DNA from: Prescottella agglutinans
GTDB taxonomy: Bacteria > Actinomycetota > Actinomycetes > Mycobacteriales > Mycobacteriaceae
Reading direction: 5' to 3'
Length of the DNA: 64,000 bases
Assembly (NCBI RefSeq): GCF_004011865.1
Contig: NZ_RKLP01000009.1
Location: 62,001 to 126,000, forward strand
Part shown: positions 8,512 to 17,126 of the stretch, piece by piece
Numbering within the stretch: the first letter of the stretch is position 1
Layout: every line of letters begins with the position of its first letter
Translations under genes and position numbers: made by a program
The notes under the pieces: generated by a model
The model's input: the letters and a program-made list of their open reading frames with translations, nothing else
The model's database searches: none
What the model was told of the DNA's origin: nothing

Positions 8512-9546
8512 ATGTCCCGTCTCCGCCGACTGCCCCGAGCTGTTCTCGCGCTCGCGCTCGTTCCCGTCGCCGGGTTGGCAGTCGCGTGCGGCGGCTCCTC
8601 CGCCGATTCGGAGACGGATGCGGCCGGCGGTGCGACGTTCACGCTCAAGGTCTTCGACCCGGGCAACGCGGGTGCCATCGCGGTGGGCAAGCGGGACGGC
8701 GACTACGATCGCGCGCTCGCGCCGCTGGGCGCGAAGATCGAATGGGTCAAGACCACACCGGGATTCAGCTCCAATCTCAAGCTGTTCAACACCGGTGAGC
8801 TGGACATCCAGACCGGTGCCTACAGTCCGGTGGTCGGCGCACTGTCCAAGGACGTCGGTGTGCAGATCTTCGCGACCTCGGATCCGTACAACAAGGATCA
8901 GAGCGGCATCATCGCCACCGCGGGGTCGGGCATCTCGTCGCTCGAGGACCTGAAGGGCAAGCGGGTCGCGGTCAACCCCGCCGCCAAGGGTGAGTACATC
9001 GTGCTCAAGGCGCTCACCGAGGCGAACATCCCGATCGACTCGGTCGAGCGGGTTCCGCTGCAGCAGACCGACGCGGCATCGGCGTTCTCCACCGGTCAGG
9101 TGGACGCCTGGGCGTCGTTCCTGGCGCCGTATCAGGAGGCGAAGACCAAGGGCGCCAGGGAGATCGTGACCGAGGGTGACATCAAGTCGGTCGACAACAC
9201 GATCATCGCCGGCCGGACCGTGGTCCTGCAGGAGCATCCGGAGGTGGTGCAGAAGTTCCTCGAGGTCACCAAGGATCTCACCCGCCGCCAGCGGGAGAAT
9301 CCGGCCGCGTTCGAGAACGTCTTCGAGCAGGCCGGGCCGCGCGCGCTGAGCGGTCAGCGCCTCGACGACGCCGTCGCGCTCGGCGGGCAGGTCACCGACT
9401 TCCGGTACCCGACCGCCGCGGACGAAGCGGACCTGCAGTCCGTCGCCGACCTCTTCTACCGCAACGGTGTCATCCAGCGGCAGCTCACCGCAGCCGACCT
9501 GACGTTCGATCTGCAGGGTGCGGTCGCCGCGAAGCCGGGGGCGTGA
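8512..9546 (+). CDS. ABC transporter substrate-binding lipoprotein, SsuA/NMT1-like
   Basis: This 344-residue protein starts at ATG 8512 with AAGGAG at 8500-8505. A basic, hydrophobic signal peptide ends in the lipobox LAVAC, with the lipidated Cys near residue 26. The mature part is a periplasmic-binding-protein type II fold (FDPGNAGAIAVG, LEDLKGKRVAVNPAAKGE), as in aliphatic sulfonate and nitrate/taurine binding proteins. It is the first gene of the operon and should sit on the outer face of the cytoplasmic membrane, delivering ligand to the permease that overlaps it. The ligand is probably an organosulfur compound, judged from the downstream monooxygenase and desulfinase genes. Confidence 0.9.
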   Translation: MSRLRRLPRAVLALALVPVAGLAVACGGSSADSETDAAGGATFTLKVFDPGNAGAIAVGKRDGDYDRALAPLGAKIEWVKTTPGFSSNLKLFNTGELDIQTGAYSPVVGALSKDVGVQIFATSDPYNKDQSGIIATAGSGISSLEDLKGKRVAVNPAAKGEYIVLKALTEANIPIDSVERVPLQQTDAASAFSTGQVDAWASFLAPYQEAKTKGAREIVTEGDIKSVDNTIIAGRTVVLQEHPEVVQKFLEVTKDLTRRQRENPAAFENVFEQAGPRALSGQRLDDAVALGGQVTDFRYPTAADEADLQSVADLFYRNGVIQRQLTAADLTFDLQGAVAAKPGA

Positions 9547-10403
9547 CCGTGACCGCCACTCTGCGCGACACGCGTCGCAGCGGCCCGGCAGTGCAGCTGG
9601 ACCTGGAGGAGCCGGCGTACCGGCGACAGCGCACTCGCCCCGCGTGGTTGTCGCTGCCGCTGCGCCTCCTGGTGCCCGCCGCCCTGCTCGCCGGATGGTG
9701 GATCGGCTCGGCCACCGGACTGATCTCCGAGGCCGTGCTGGCCTCGCCCACCAAGGTGTGGGACGCGTTCGCCGAGCTGTACTCGACCGGCCAGCTGGTC
9801 GACTTCTCGCTCGCGTCGCTGCAGCGGGCCGCGCTCGGCGTGCTGTTCGGCACCCTGATCGGCCTGGTGCTCGGGGTGCTGTCGGGGCTGTCGACGCTCG
9901 GCGAGGAGCTGATCGACTCGACGATGCAGATCAACCGGGCCGTGCCGTTCCTCGCGCTGGTGCCGCTGTTCATCGCGTGGTTCGGGATCGACGAGACGTT
10001 CAAGGTCGTCCTCATCGCCGTCGCGACCGTCGCCCCGATGTACGCCTACACGTATCTCGGGGTCCGCAACGTCGACCGCAAGATGGTCGAGGCGGCCCGC
10101 GGGTTCGGGCTCACCGGCTGGCGTCTGGTCGCCGAGGCGATCCTGCCGGCCGCGCTGCCCGGCATCCTGATGGGGCTGCGAATCTGCTTGTCGCTCAGCA
10201 TCACCGGACTCATCGCCGCCGAGCAGGTCGGCACCCGCGAGGGTATCGGTTACCTGGTCACGCTGGCGCAGGAATACAACCGGACCGACTACATGGTGCT
10301 GTGCGTGGTGCTGTACGCCGTGCTCGGTCTCGTCTTCGACGCGATCGTGCGGGTCATCGAGCGGTTCGCGATGCCGTGGCGACGGTTGGCGGTGGTCCGA
10401 TGA
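9543..10403 (+). CDS. ABC transporter permease, SsuC/TauC-like
   Basis: A 286-residue integral membrane protein with about six hydrophobic helices and a BPD_transp_1 coupling loop (EAARGFGLTGWRLVAEAILP, the EAA motif). The GTG start overlaps the lipoprotein stop by 4 bases, and its own stop overlaps the ATPase start by 4 bases. It forms the membrane channel of the importer, presumably as a homodimer. The family imports sulfonates, taurine or related small acids; the choice of substrate here rests on the neighbours. Confidence 0.9.
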   Translation: MTVTATLRDTRRSGPAVQLDLEEPAYRRQRTRPAWLSLPLRLLVPAALLAGWWIGSATGLISEAVLASPTKVWDAFAELYSTGQLVDFSLASLQRAALGVLFGTLIGLVLGVLSGLSTLGEELIDSTMQINRAVPFLALVPLFIAWFGIDETFKVVLIAVATVAPMYAYTYLGVRNVDRKMVEAARGFGLTGWRLVAEAILPAALPGILMGLRICLSLSITGLIAAEQVGTREGIGYLVTLAQEYNRTDYMVLCVVLYAVLGLVFDAIVRVIERFAMPWRRLAVVR

Positions 10404-11212
10404 GTGCCGCTCAGGCGCCGTTGCCGCCGCTCGCCCAGCGGGAGCGGACGGCCACCACCGCGGCCGCCCGTCGCGCCGGGGAACCCGTCGCGGTGCGACT
10501 GCAGGCCGTCCGGAAGAGTTTCGGCGACAGGACGATCCTCGGCGGCGTCGACCTCGCGATCCACCGCGGCGAGTTCGTCGTCCTGCTCGGGCCCAGCGGC
10601 ACCGGCAAGACCACGCTGCTGCGACTGCTCACCGGACTCGAACGCCCGGACGGCGGCGAGATCCGCGTGCCGCACCAGCGCACCGTCGTCTACCAGGAGC
10701 CGCGGCTGATCCCGTCCAAACGGGTCCTCGGCAACGTCGTCGTCGGACAGCGTCGGACCGCAGCCGTGCGGGCGGCGGGGGCCAAGGCGCTCGACGAGGT
10801 CGGCCTGGCCGGCAAGCAGCGGGACTGGCCGGCGACCCTGTCTGGCGGTGAGGCCCAACGTGTCGCGCTGGCCCGGGCGTTGGTCCGCGAACCGGAACTG
10901 CTGCTGCTCGACGAACCGTTCGCCGCGCTGGACGCACTGACGCGCCTGCAGATGCAGGACCTGGTCGGCGATCTGGTCGCCCGGCACCGGCCCGCCGTCC
11001 TGCTCGTCACCCACGACGTCGACGAGGCCGTCCGCCTCGCCGACCGCGTCCTGATCCTCAACGAGGGGTCGTTCGTGGTCGACGTCGACATCGACCTCGC
11101 GCGTCCCCGCGACCGCAACGACCCCGAGGCGCTGCGCTACCGCGCGGCCTTCCTCGCCGAACTCGGCGTCGGCAGAGACGCCACCCACCACCCCGAAGGG
11201 AGCACCCCGTGA
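10400..11212 (+). CDS. ABC transporter ATP-binding protein, SsuB-like
   Basis: This 270-residue nucleotide-binding subunit starts at ATG 10400 inside the permease stop. It has Walker A GPSGTGKTT, signature LSGGEAQRVALARAL, Walker B ELLLLDEPFAALD and H-loop LLVTHDVDEAV. A ~30-residue N-terminal extension precedes the ABC core. It energises import with the two preceding gene products. The stop overlaps the start of the desulfinase-like gene by 4 bases, so transporter and enzyme genes are co-translated. Confidence 0.93.
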   Translation: MSAAQAPLPPLAQRERTATTAAARRAGEPVAVRLQAVRKSFGDRTILGGVDLAIHRGEFVVLLGPSGTGKTTLLRLLTGLERPDGGEIRVPHQRTVVYQEPRLIPSKRVLGNVVVGQRRTAAVRAAGAKALDEVGLAGKQRDWPATLSGGEAQRVALARALVREPELLLLDEPFAALDALTRLQMQDLVGDLVARHRPAVLLVTHDVDEAVRLADRVLILNEGSFVVDVDIDLARPRDRNDPEALRYRAAFLAELGVGRDATHHPEGSTP

Positions 11213-12246
11213 CCACCACCTCACCCCTCGACACCCTCTGGTACACGCGGTGCCCCGTGCCGACCGCGAGCGGCCTCGCGAATTCGCTGGGTTGGCTGTC
11301 CGAGACCGCCGACGCCGCCGGACTGCGGTTCGGGATCCTGCAGGACGCCGACGCCGAACTGGCCGGGCGCCACTTCGATCACGGACTGTCCGGCCTGATC
11401 CGGGAGGGCGGCAACGTGCCCGCGCTCGCGGCGCGCGCCGAGGGTGCGCCGACACGCCTCGTCGGACTGACGTGGATCGACGAATCGCAGGCGATCCTCG
11501 TCGGGCCGGCCACGGCCATCGACTCACCCGCCGAACTGGCCGGGCTGCGGATCGGCATTCCCGCCTGGGCGGACGACCGGGCCCGCAGCTTCCCGCGCGC
11601 GATGGCGTTGCACGGCTTCGCCTCGGCGCTGCGCCTCGGTGGGCTCACGTTCGCGGACGTCGTGGCCGTCGAGGTGCCCGCCGAACCGAACCCCCAGGTG
11701 CGCAGCGCGTCCCGATCCCGCACCACCACGTGGGGCGTCGAGGCGCTGCTGCGCGGCGACGTCGACGCGATCTACGTCAAGGGTGCACGGGCGCAGGAGG
11801 TGGCCCGCGAGCACGGCCTGCAGGTCGCCGTCGACCTGGACGCCACCGCGTCGAAGCGGCTGCGGGTCAACAACGGCACCCCGCGCCCGATCACGGTGCA
11901 CGCCGACCTGCTCGAGTCCCGCCCCGACCTGGTCGCCGCGTTCCTCGCACAGACGCTGCGGGCCGCGGACTGGGCCGCCGACAACCTCGACGAGGTCCGC
12001 GACGTCCTGGCCCGCGAGACATACTCGGGCGCAGCGGGAGTCGAGGCCGCGTACGGCGACACGTTCCACCGCGGCCTGCACCCGACGCTGTCCGCGGAAC
12101 GACTCGAACTGCTCGACATCCAGAAGCAGTTCCTCTACACGCACGGGTTCCTGGCCGCCGACTTCGACCTCGCGTCGTGGGTGGCGCCGGAGCCGCTGGC
12201 GCAGGCACGTGAACTGCTCGCGTCGGATCGGAAGGTGGCATCGTGA
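11209..12246 (+). CDS. DszB-like aryl/alkyl sulfinate desulfinase (cytosolic binding-protein fold)
   Basis: This 345-residue protein has no signal peptide. At first sight it is a binding protein, but it aligns with the active-site layout of DszB, 2'-hydroxybiphenyl-2-sulfinate desulfinase. YTRCPVP carries Cys15, matching DszB SNCPVP with nucleophile Cys27. His55 and Arg65, followed by EGGNVPAL, keep the spacing of DszB His60 and Arg70, followed by FGGEIPPL. DszB hydrolyses a C-S bond and releases sulfite. The gene is coupled by GTGA overlaps to the transporter and to the next monooxygenase. The DszB residues are recalled from published work; the alignment is mine by eye. The alternative is an inactive NMT1/THI5-like relative. 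The substrate is unknown. Confidence 0.7.
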   Translation: MTTTSPLDTLWYTRCPVPTASGLANSLGWLSETADAAGLRFGILQDADAELAGRHFDHGLSGLIREGGNVPALAARAEGAPTRLVGLTWIDESQAILVGPATAIDSPAELAGLRIGIPAWADDRARSFPRAMALHGFASALRLGGLTFADVVAVEVPAEPNPQVRSASRSRTTTWGVEALLRGDVDAIYVKGARAQEVAREHGLQVAVDLDATASKRLRVNNGTPRPITVHADLLESRPDLVAAFLAQTLRAADWAADNLDEVRDVLARETYSGAAGVEAAYGDTFHRGLHPTLSAERLELLDIQKQFLYTHGFLAADFDLASWVAPEPLAQARELLASDRKVAS

Positions 12247-13289
12247 CCGAGTTCCTGTGGGAGTTGCCGGTGCGCGGCGACGGCCGGCACGTCGCCGCGG
12301 TCTCCGAGCGGCGCGGCGGCTTCGACTTCCTCGACCAGGCGATCCTCGCCGCCGAACTGTCCGGGCTCGACGGCGTCGTGGTGCCGTACGACCCCGAGGG
12401 CGACGACTCGTGGGTGGTGGGCGGGTCCGCGCTGCGCCAGACCCGGCACGCCCGCGTCACCGTCGAGTTCCATCCGGCGTTCGGCACCCCGGTGTACGCG
12501 GCGAAGCTGTCGGCGACGCTGCAGCGGCTGTCCGCCGGTCGCCTCGACTGGCGGGTGCGGGTGGACGTCGACCCCGACGACGCGCGTGCACGCGGCGACC
12601 GGGTCACCGGGGCCGACCGGTACCGGCGGGCCCGCGAGTTCCTCGCCGTCGCGCGCGGCGTGTGGAACGAGGAGCAGGTACTGCCGGGGCGTTTCGGCGG
12701 CACCGGGTTCGAGTTCGCGGGCGAGTTCTACGACGTGATCGACGGCGGGTTCCGCGGCATCCTGTCCGGTCTGCCGGCTCCGACCGTGTACCTGTCGGGG
12801 ACGTCGCCCGAGGCGATCGCGTTGTCGGCCGAGCACGCCGACGTCCACCTGCTCGACGAGCAGCCGCACGGCGTCGCCGCAACGGTCGCCGAACTCCATA
12901 GCGCCGCCGCCGGATTCGGCCGTACCGTCCGCATCGGGCTCGAGGTGCCGATCGTCGCCCGCGAGGACGCGGACGAGGCGTGGGCGCGGGTGCTGCGGCA
13001 GTGGCGCGAGGTCCATCCGGGCGCCACCGCGGCCGATGTCCGGGCACGCGCGCTGGACGGCTCCCGCTGGGCGGGGTTCGATCGCATCGGCTACCGACAG
13101 CAGATCGGGCTCGTCGGCAGTTACGAGCAAGTGGCGCAGGCATTGTCACGCTACCGGGAGCAGGGCGTCGAGGTGTTCGTGCTCACCGGACATCCGCACC
13201 TCGAGGAGTTGCACCGTGCCGGTGAGCATCTGCTGCACCTCGTCGACCCCGCCGGCCGCACGCTCGCTGGACAGGAGATCCCCGCATGA
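12243..13289 (+). CDS. LLM-class flavin-dependent monooxygenase, SsuD-like (first copy)
   Basis: A 348-residue member of the bacterial luciferase-like superfamily, which folds as a TIM barrel and uses reduced FMN supplied by a separate reductase. The N-terminal ELPVRGDGRH, FHPAFGTPVYAAKLSATLQR and LVGSYEQVAQAL blocks are typical of SsuD/MsuD-type alkanesulfonate monooxygenases. It departs from the usual SsuD text GRLLINLVTG, reading GRLDWRVRVDVD instead, so its specificity may differ. GTG 12243 overlaps the desulfinase stop; the stop overlaps the second monooxygenase start. It probably oxygenates an imported organosulfur compound. No flavin reductase gene is present in the window. Confidence 0.85.
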   Translation: MTEFLWELPVRGDGRHVAAVSERRGGFDFLDQAILAAELSGLDGVVVPYDPEGDDSWVVGGSALRQTRHARVTVEFHPAFGTPVYAAKLSATLQRLSAGRLDWRVRVDVDPDDARARGDRVTGADRYRRAREFLAVARGVWNEEQVLPGRFGGTGFEFAGEFYDVIDGGFRGILSGLPAPTVYLSGTSPEAIALSAEHADVHLLDEQPHGVAATVAELHSAAAGFGRTVRIGLEVPIVAREDADEAWARVLRQWREVHPGATAADVRARALDGSRWAGFDRIGYRQQIGLVGSYEQVAQALSRYREQGVEVFVLTGHPHLEELHRAGEHLLHLVDPAGRTLAGQEIPA

Positions 13290-14443
13290 GCACCGACTTC
13301 TACTGGCGCATCGGCATGGAGGGCGACCACGCCTCGTTGCGCACCCCGCGCCGCTACAACCGCGGGCACGCCGGCGGTCACGGCCCCGGCAACATCGCCC
13401 CGGCGATCCGCGGCGGTGAACTCGACGGCTACAGCTACATCGACCACATGGCCGCCGTGGTCAAGGCCTCCGAGTCGGCCGGATTCGTCGGCGGCCTGCT
13501 GCCGTCGTTCCCGATCACCGAGGACCCGTGGGCGGCCGCGTCGGCGCTGGCCCGCGAGAGCGACACCTACCGGTTCATGGTGGCCTTCCAGCCCGGCTTC
13601 CTGCATCCCGTGCAGGCCGCGCGGATGTCGGCCAGCCTGCAGCGCGCGACCGGCGGCCGACTGGTCTACAACATCATCAGCGGCGGCGGGGGAGCGCCGC
13701 AGCTGTGGTGGGGCGACAAGGTCGCGCACGACGACCGCTACGCCCGCACCACCGAGTTCCTCGACGTGCTGCGCGGGGTGTGGGACGGGGCACCGTTCGA
13801 CTACGACGGCCGCTTCTTCCGCACCGACGGAGCCGGGTTGCCCCCGCTGCTGGCCGGTCAGCCGTTCCCGGAGGTGTTCTTCTCCGGATCGTCCGGCGCG
13901 GCCGTCGCCGCGGCGGGAGCGCACGCCGACTACTACCTGTCGTGGCTCGAGCCGTTCGCGGACCTGCGGGCCAAGTTCGACGGTGTCCGGGAGCATTCGG
14001 CGAAGCTGGGCCGCACCCCGAAGTTCGCGGTCCGCATCGACGTCGTCGCCCGGCACACCGAGGAGGCGGCGTGGGCGGAGATCGAGAAGGGGTGGGCGTT
14101 CGTCGATCGTGACGCCGCCAACCGTGCCGCCCAGGGCGATTCGGTGGGCGCCGCCCGCATCGCCGGCTGGGTGCCGGAGAACATCACCGGCTACCGCGAC
14201 CTCGAGGTCCAGCCCAACGTGTGGTGCGGCTTCAGTCTCATCCGCGGCGGGCCCGCGTTCGGTCTCGTCGGCAGCTACGAGCAGGTCGCCGAGCGTCTCG
14301 ACCAGCTGATCGATCTCGGCGTGGACGCGTTCATCCTCGCCGGAAATCCCCACCTCGAAGAGGCCTACCGCGTGGGCGAGGAGGTGCTGCCGCTGCTGCG
14401 CCGCACCACGCCCACCCCGGTCCGCAGTCTTTCCGTCCGATAG
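13286..14443 (+). CDS. LLM-class flavin-dependent monooxygenase, SsuD/MsuD-like (second copy)
   Basis: A 385-residue paralogue closer to canonical SsuD: QPGFLHPVQAARMSASLQR, then GRLVYNIISGGG and LVGSYEQVAERLDQLIDLGV. The C-terminal HLEEAYRVGEEVLPLL also matches the family. The ATG overlaps the preceding stop by 4 bases. Two different monooxygenases beside one desulfinase would fit sequential oxidation of one sulfur compound, as DszC and DszA precede DszB, or parallel handling of two substrates. A DszC-type acyl-CoA-dehydrogenase-fold enzyme is not encoded here. Confidence 0.88.
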   Translation: MSTDFYWRIGMEGDHASLRTPRRYNRGHAGGHGPGNIAPAIRGGELDGYSYIDHMAAVVKASESAGFVGGLLPSFPITEDPWAAASALARESDTYRFMVAFQPGFLHPVQAARMSASLQRATGGRLVYNIISGGGGAPQLWWGDKVAHDDRYARTTEFLDVLRGVWDGAPFDYDGRFFRTDGAGLPPLLAGQPFPEVFFSGSSGAAVAAAGAHADYYLSWLEPFADLRAKFDGVREHSAKLGRTPKFAVRIDVVARHTEEAAWAEIEKGWAFVDRDAANRAAQGDSVGAARIAGWVPENITGYRDLEVQPNVWCGFSLIRGGPAFGLVGSYEQVAERLDQLIDLGVDAFILAGNPHLEEAYRVGEEVLPLLRRTTPTPVRSLSVR

Positions 14444-14453
14444 GAGAATCCCC

Positions 14454-15161
14454 ATGACCAGCACCGAGCTTCGCATCACCCCGGCCGTCGAGGCGTTCGT
14501 CGACGACGCCCGCCGGGCCGCCGACACCGCCTTCCGGGTGTTCCGCGAGACCGGCACCGTCTCGGCCAACGGCACCGTCAACTTCGTCGAGCGCGTGCCC
14601 GGCGAGGAACTCGCGGTCGCGCTCAACGAGCCCGGTCCGTGGGCCGAGGACCGCGGCGCCAAGCCGATCCTCGCGACGTTCGACGGTGACGTCCTGGCCG
14701 GTGACGGGCCGGCCGGGTTCGTCACCGGCTACGCCAAGGTGTTCCGCGAGCACCCGGAGATCACGTCGATCGTGCACGTCCACACCCCGTGGCTGGGCGG
14801 CTGGGCGCAGACCCACCGCACGCTGCGCATCAAGTACGCGGCCTCGCAGCGCCTGACGCTCTCGCGTGACATCCCGCCGCACATCGACCGCAGCCAGGCG
14901 CCCGGCGACTTCATCCTCGACCGCCTGGTCGACGACCCCGATCTGGTGGCGATCTTCGAGGCCAACGGCGGCGTCAACGTCATCGGCCGCGCCGGCCTGC
15001 TCGAACTCGCCAAGTTCGTGGTGCTGCTCGAGGAGGGCGCGCAGTACCAGGCGCTCGGCGAACTCGTCGGCGGCACCGTCGACTTCGACAAGACCAACCT
15101 CGTCGCCCAGTGGGGCCGCAGCGGCCTGCTCGACGAGGCCCGCCGCCGCGGACTCGTCTGA
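14454..15161 (+). CDS. Class II aldolase/adducin family protein
   Basis: A 235-residue protein with an AGGAG at 14442-14446 that overlaps the previous stop. The class II aldolase core is recognisable from IVHVHTPWLGGW, where HVH provides two zinc-ligand histidines, and from the C-terminal LELAKFVVLLEEGAQYQAL. Family members cleave or isomerise sugar phosphates (fuculose-, ribulose-phosphate) or decarboxylate. Its position inside a sulfur operon suggests that it acts on the carbon fragment left after C-S cleavage, or on a short-chain hydroxy-acid substrate. That role is inference. The acidic catalytic residue was not assigned. Confidence 0.82.
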   Translation: MTSTELRITPAVEAFVDDARRAADTAFRVFRETGTVSANGTVNFVERVPGEELAVALNEPGPWAEDRGAKPILATFDGDVLAGDGPAGFVTGYAKVFREHPEITSIVHVHTPWLGGWAQTHRTLRIKYAASQRLTLSRDIPPHIDRSQAPGDFILDRLVDDPDLVAIFEANGGVNVIGRAGLLELAKFVVLLEEGAQYQALGELVGGTVDFDKTNLVAQWGRSGLLDEARRRGLV

Positions 15162-15184
15162 GCCGGGCAGTCAGGAGCATTCCC

Positions 15185-16132
15185 ATGACGATTCGCATCG
15201 GATACTTCCCGAACAACAACTCGCTGTTCGCGCTGCGCCACAACGGCCTGCTCGAACTCCGCCTCCCGAACGTCGAATGGGTCGACCTGCGCGACCTGCC
15301 GCCGACGCCGCGCGTCGATCCCCGGCACGGGTTGCCGACGCTGCACTCGGACTGGCTGTTCGAGGACGGCGGCTACGACGTCATCGGCACCGGCTTCACC
15401 CCGCCGATCACGGCGCTCGGTCAGGGCCGGGACCTGGTGTACGTGGGCATCTCGGGTCCGCGTGTCGAGAACGGCCGGTTGGTCACCCTCGCCGAGTCGG
15501 GGATCCGCACCGTCGCCGATCTGCGCGGCAAGCGGGTCGGCGTCGCGCACGGGTCGTGGCAGACCACCCTCGCGCTGCTCGCGTTGGACCGGGAGGGGCT
15601 GACCTGGTCGGACATCGTCCCGGTCGACGTCGACGTCGACCGCGGCGGTGCGGCGCTGCGGGCCGGGGAGATCGACGCCTGGGTCGGCGCCTATCCGGGG
15701 CTGGCCGAGGTGGAGGCGGTCGCGAAGGTGCGCACCCTCGTCGACACCGACGGCCTGTTCAGTCACCCCTCGCTGTGGTTCGTCCGCCGCGATTTCGCCG
15801 AGAACCACCGACCCGAGCTCGAGGCGATCGTCGCGGCCCTGCAGGAATCGGACGCCTGGATCGTGGCGAACCCCCGGGAAGCCGCCCGCTTCTTCGTCGA
15901 GGACGCCGAAAGGAACGGCGGCACCGCCGATCTCGACCGCTGGGAGGAGGCGCTGCGCGGCCGGCCGTTCGGGATCGGTGCCGTGACCGAGGAGTTCCTC
16001 GACGAGCAGCAGCGCGCGGCCGACCTGCTGCACGCCAACGGTCTGCTGCCGCAGGCGGTGTCGGTGCGCGACGCCGTGCTGCCGTGGATCGGTGAGGTGG
16101 TGGAACGGAGTCGGTCCGTCACCGCGGTGTGA
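15185..16132 (+). CDS. Soluble NMT1/SsuA-like binding-protein-fold product, last gene of the operon
   Basis: ATG 15185 follows AGGAG at 15173-15177 and gives 315 residues. The text (IRIGYFPNNNSLFALRHNGL, RTVADLRGKRVGVAHGSWQT, GEIDAWVGAYPGLAEVEAVA) is that of a periplasmic-binding-protein type II fold, but there is no signal peptide or lipobox, so it is predicted to be cytosolic. It is a distant relative of the DszB-like gene but lacks any cysteine at the equivalent N-terminal position, so desulfinase chemistry is not supported. It may be a sensor, a chaperone for the substrate, or an enzyme of THI5-like fold. I saw no terminator after it. Confidence 0.75.
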   Translation: MTIRIGYFPNNNSLFALRHNGLLELRLPNVEWVDLRDLPPTPRVDPRHGLPTLHSDWLFEDGGYDVIGTGFTPPITALGQGRDLVYVGISGPRVENGRLVTLAESGIRTVADLRGKRVGVAHGSWQTTLALLALDREGLTWSDIVPVDVDVDRGGAALRAGEIDAWVGAYPGLAEVEAVAKVRTLVDTDGLFSHPSLWFVRRDFAENHRPELEAIVAALQESDAWIVANPREAARFFVEDAERNGGTADLDRWEEALRGRPFGIGAVTEEFLDEQQRAADLLHANGLLPQAVSVRDAVLPWIGEVVERSRSVTAV

Positions 16133-16215
16133 TCCGGCGGCCGTCCCGCCCTGTTCCACCGGCTACCCTTGTCGTCGAGCGTCCGCGTCGGTTGCGGTGC
16201 GCGTGAACAGCAGGG

Positions 16216-17094
16216 ATGGCGTCGATGGGCAGGCAGCGGGGCGGCCGCAGGAGTGAGGGCCGCGACCCTCGCGGCGACGGTGGTCCCGTCGCCGGAACCT
16301 ACGAGATCGACACCGGAACGTGTGAGCTCGAGGAGGATCCGTTCGACCAGCAGAGCTGGATCGTCAAGATCAACGGTGAACCCAGTTCGCACATCGACCT
16401 GGCCGATCCGCAGACTCTGGCCTTCGACTACATGCGGTGGATCTCCGAACTGGTTCGTTCCCAGTGGGATTCGTCGTCGAGGCTGCGTGTGCTACATCTG
16501 GGTGGCGGGGCGTGCACACTCGCGCGGGCGTTCGCGTCCCTGTATCCGGAGGCGCGGCAGGTGGTCGTCGAACTGGACGGACGCCTCGCCGTGCTGGTGC
16601 GGGAATGGTTCGACCTGCCCCGCGCCCCGCTCCTGCGCGTGCGGGTGGGGGAGGCCCGCGCCGTCACGGAGACCCTGACCGACGACAGCCGCGATCTGGT
16701 GATCCGCGACGTGTTCGCGGGCCGCAGCACCCCGCGGGCGCTGACCACGCTCGAGTTCACCCGGCAGGCGCGCCGCGTCCTCGCGCCCGGCGGGATCTAC
16801 GTCGTCAACTGCGGCGACACCCCGGACCTGCGCGGCGCCCGGGCGGAGGCCGCGACCATCGGCACGGTGTTCGAGCACACCGCGATCATCGCGGACCCGG
16901 CGATGCTCAAGGGCCGGCGCGACGGCAACGTCGTCATCGCCGGCAGCGACGTCCCGATCGGGACGTCGTCGGCACTGGCCAGTCGGGTCCTGGGCGGTGG
17001 CACCCAGGCGCACGTGTGGCAGGACGAGCAGGTCCGCAGGTTCGCCGAGTCGGCGAAGGTTCTGCGCGACGACGCCGCGTACACGACCGAATGA
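16216..17094 (+). CDS. Spermidine-synthase-like methyltransferase-fold protein
   Basis: A 292-residue product with a Rossmann SAM/dcSAM-binding core: LRVLHLGGGACTLARAF is the glycine-rich loop, VVVELDGRLAVLVREW is the acidic strand-2 motif, and DLVIRDVFAG supplies the acidic residue that in polyamine synthases holds the amine. Actinobacterial members often have no confirmed aminopropyltransferase activity. ATG 16216 and ATG 16225 are both possible starts; the first ~25 residues are Arg/Gly-rich and may be non-coding. It stands alone between the sulfur operon and the SdpI-like gene. Confidence 0.8.
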   Translation: MASMGRQRGGRRSEGRDPRGDGGPVAGTYEIDTGTCELEEDPFDQQSWIVKINGEPSSHIDLADPQTLAFDYMRWISELVRSQWDSSSRLRVLHLGGGACTLARAFASLYPEARQVVVELDGRLAVLVREWFDLPRAPLLRVRVGEARAVTETLTDDSRDLVIRDVFAGRSTPRALTTLEFTRQARRVLAPGGIYVVNCGDTPDLRGARAEAATIGTVFEHTAIIADPAMLKGRRDGNVVIAGSDVPIGTSSALASRVLGGGTQAHVWQDEQVRRFAESAKVLRDDAAYTTE

Positions 17095-17126
17095 CCGGGA
17101 TGCGCGTGGTGGCCTGACCGGAGGGG

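Noticed and set aside
15185-16132. Second DszB-like desulfinase
   Set aside because: Same general fold, but it has no Cys at the nucleophile position and no HxxxxxxxxxR-x-GG pattern.
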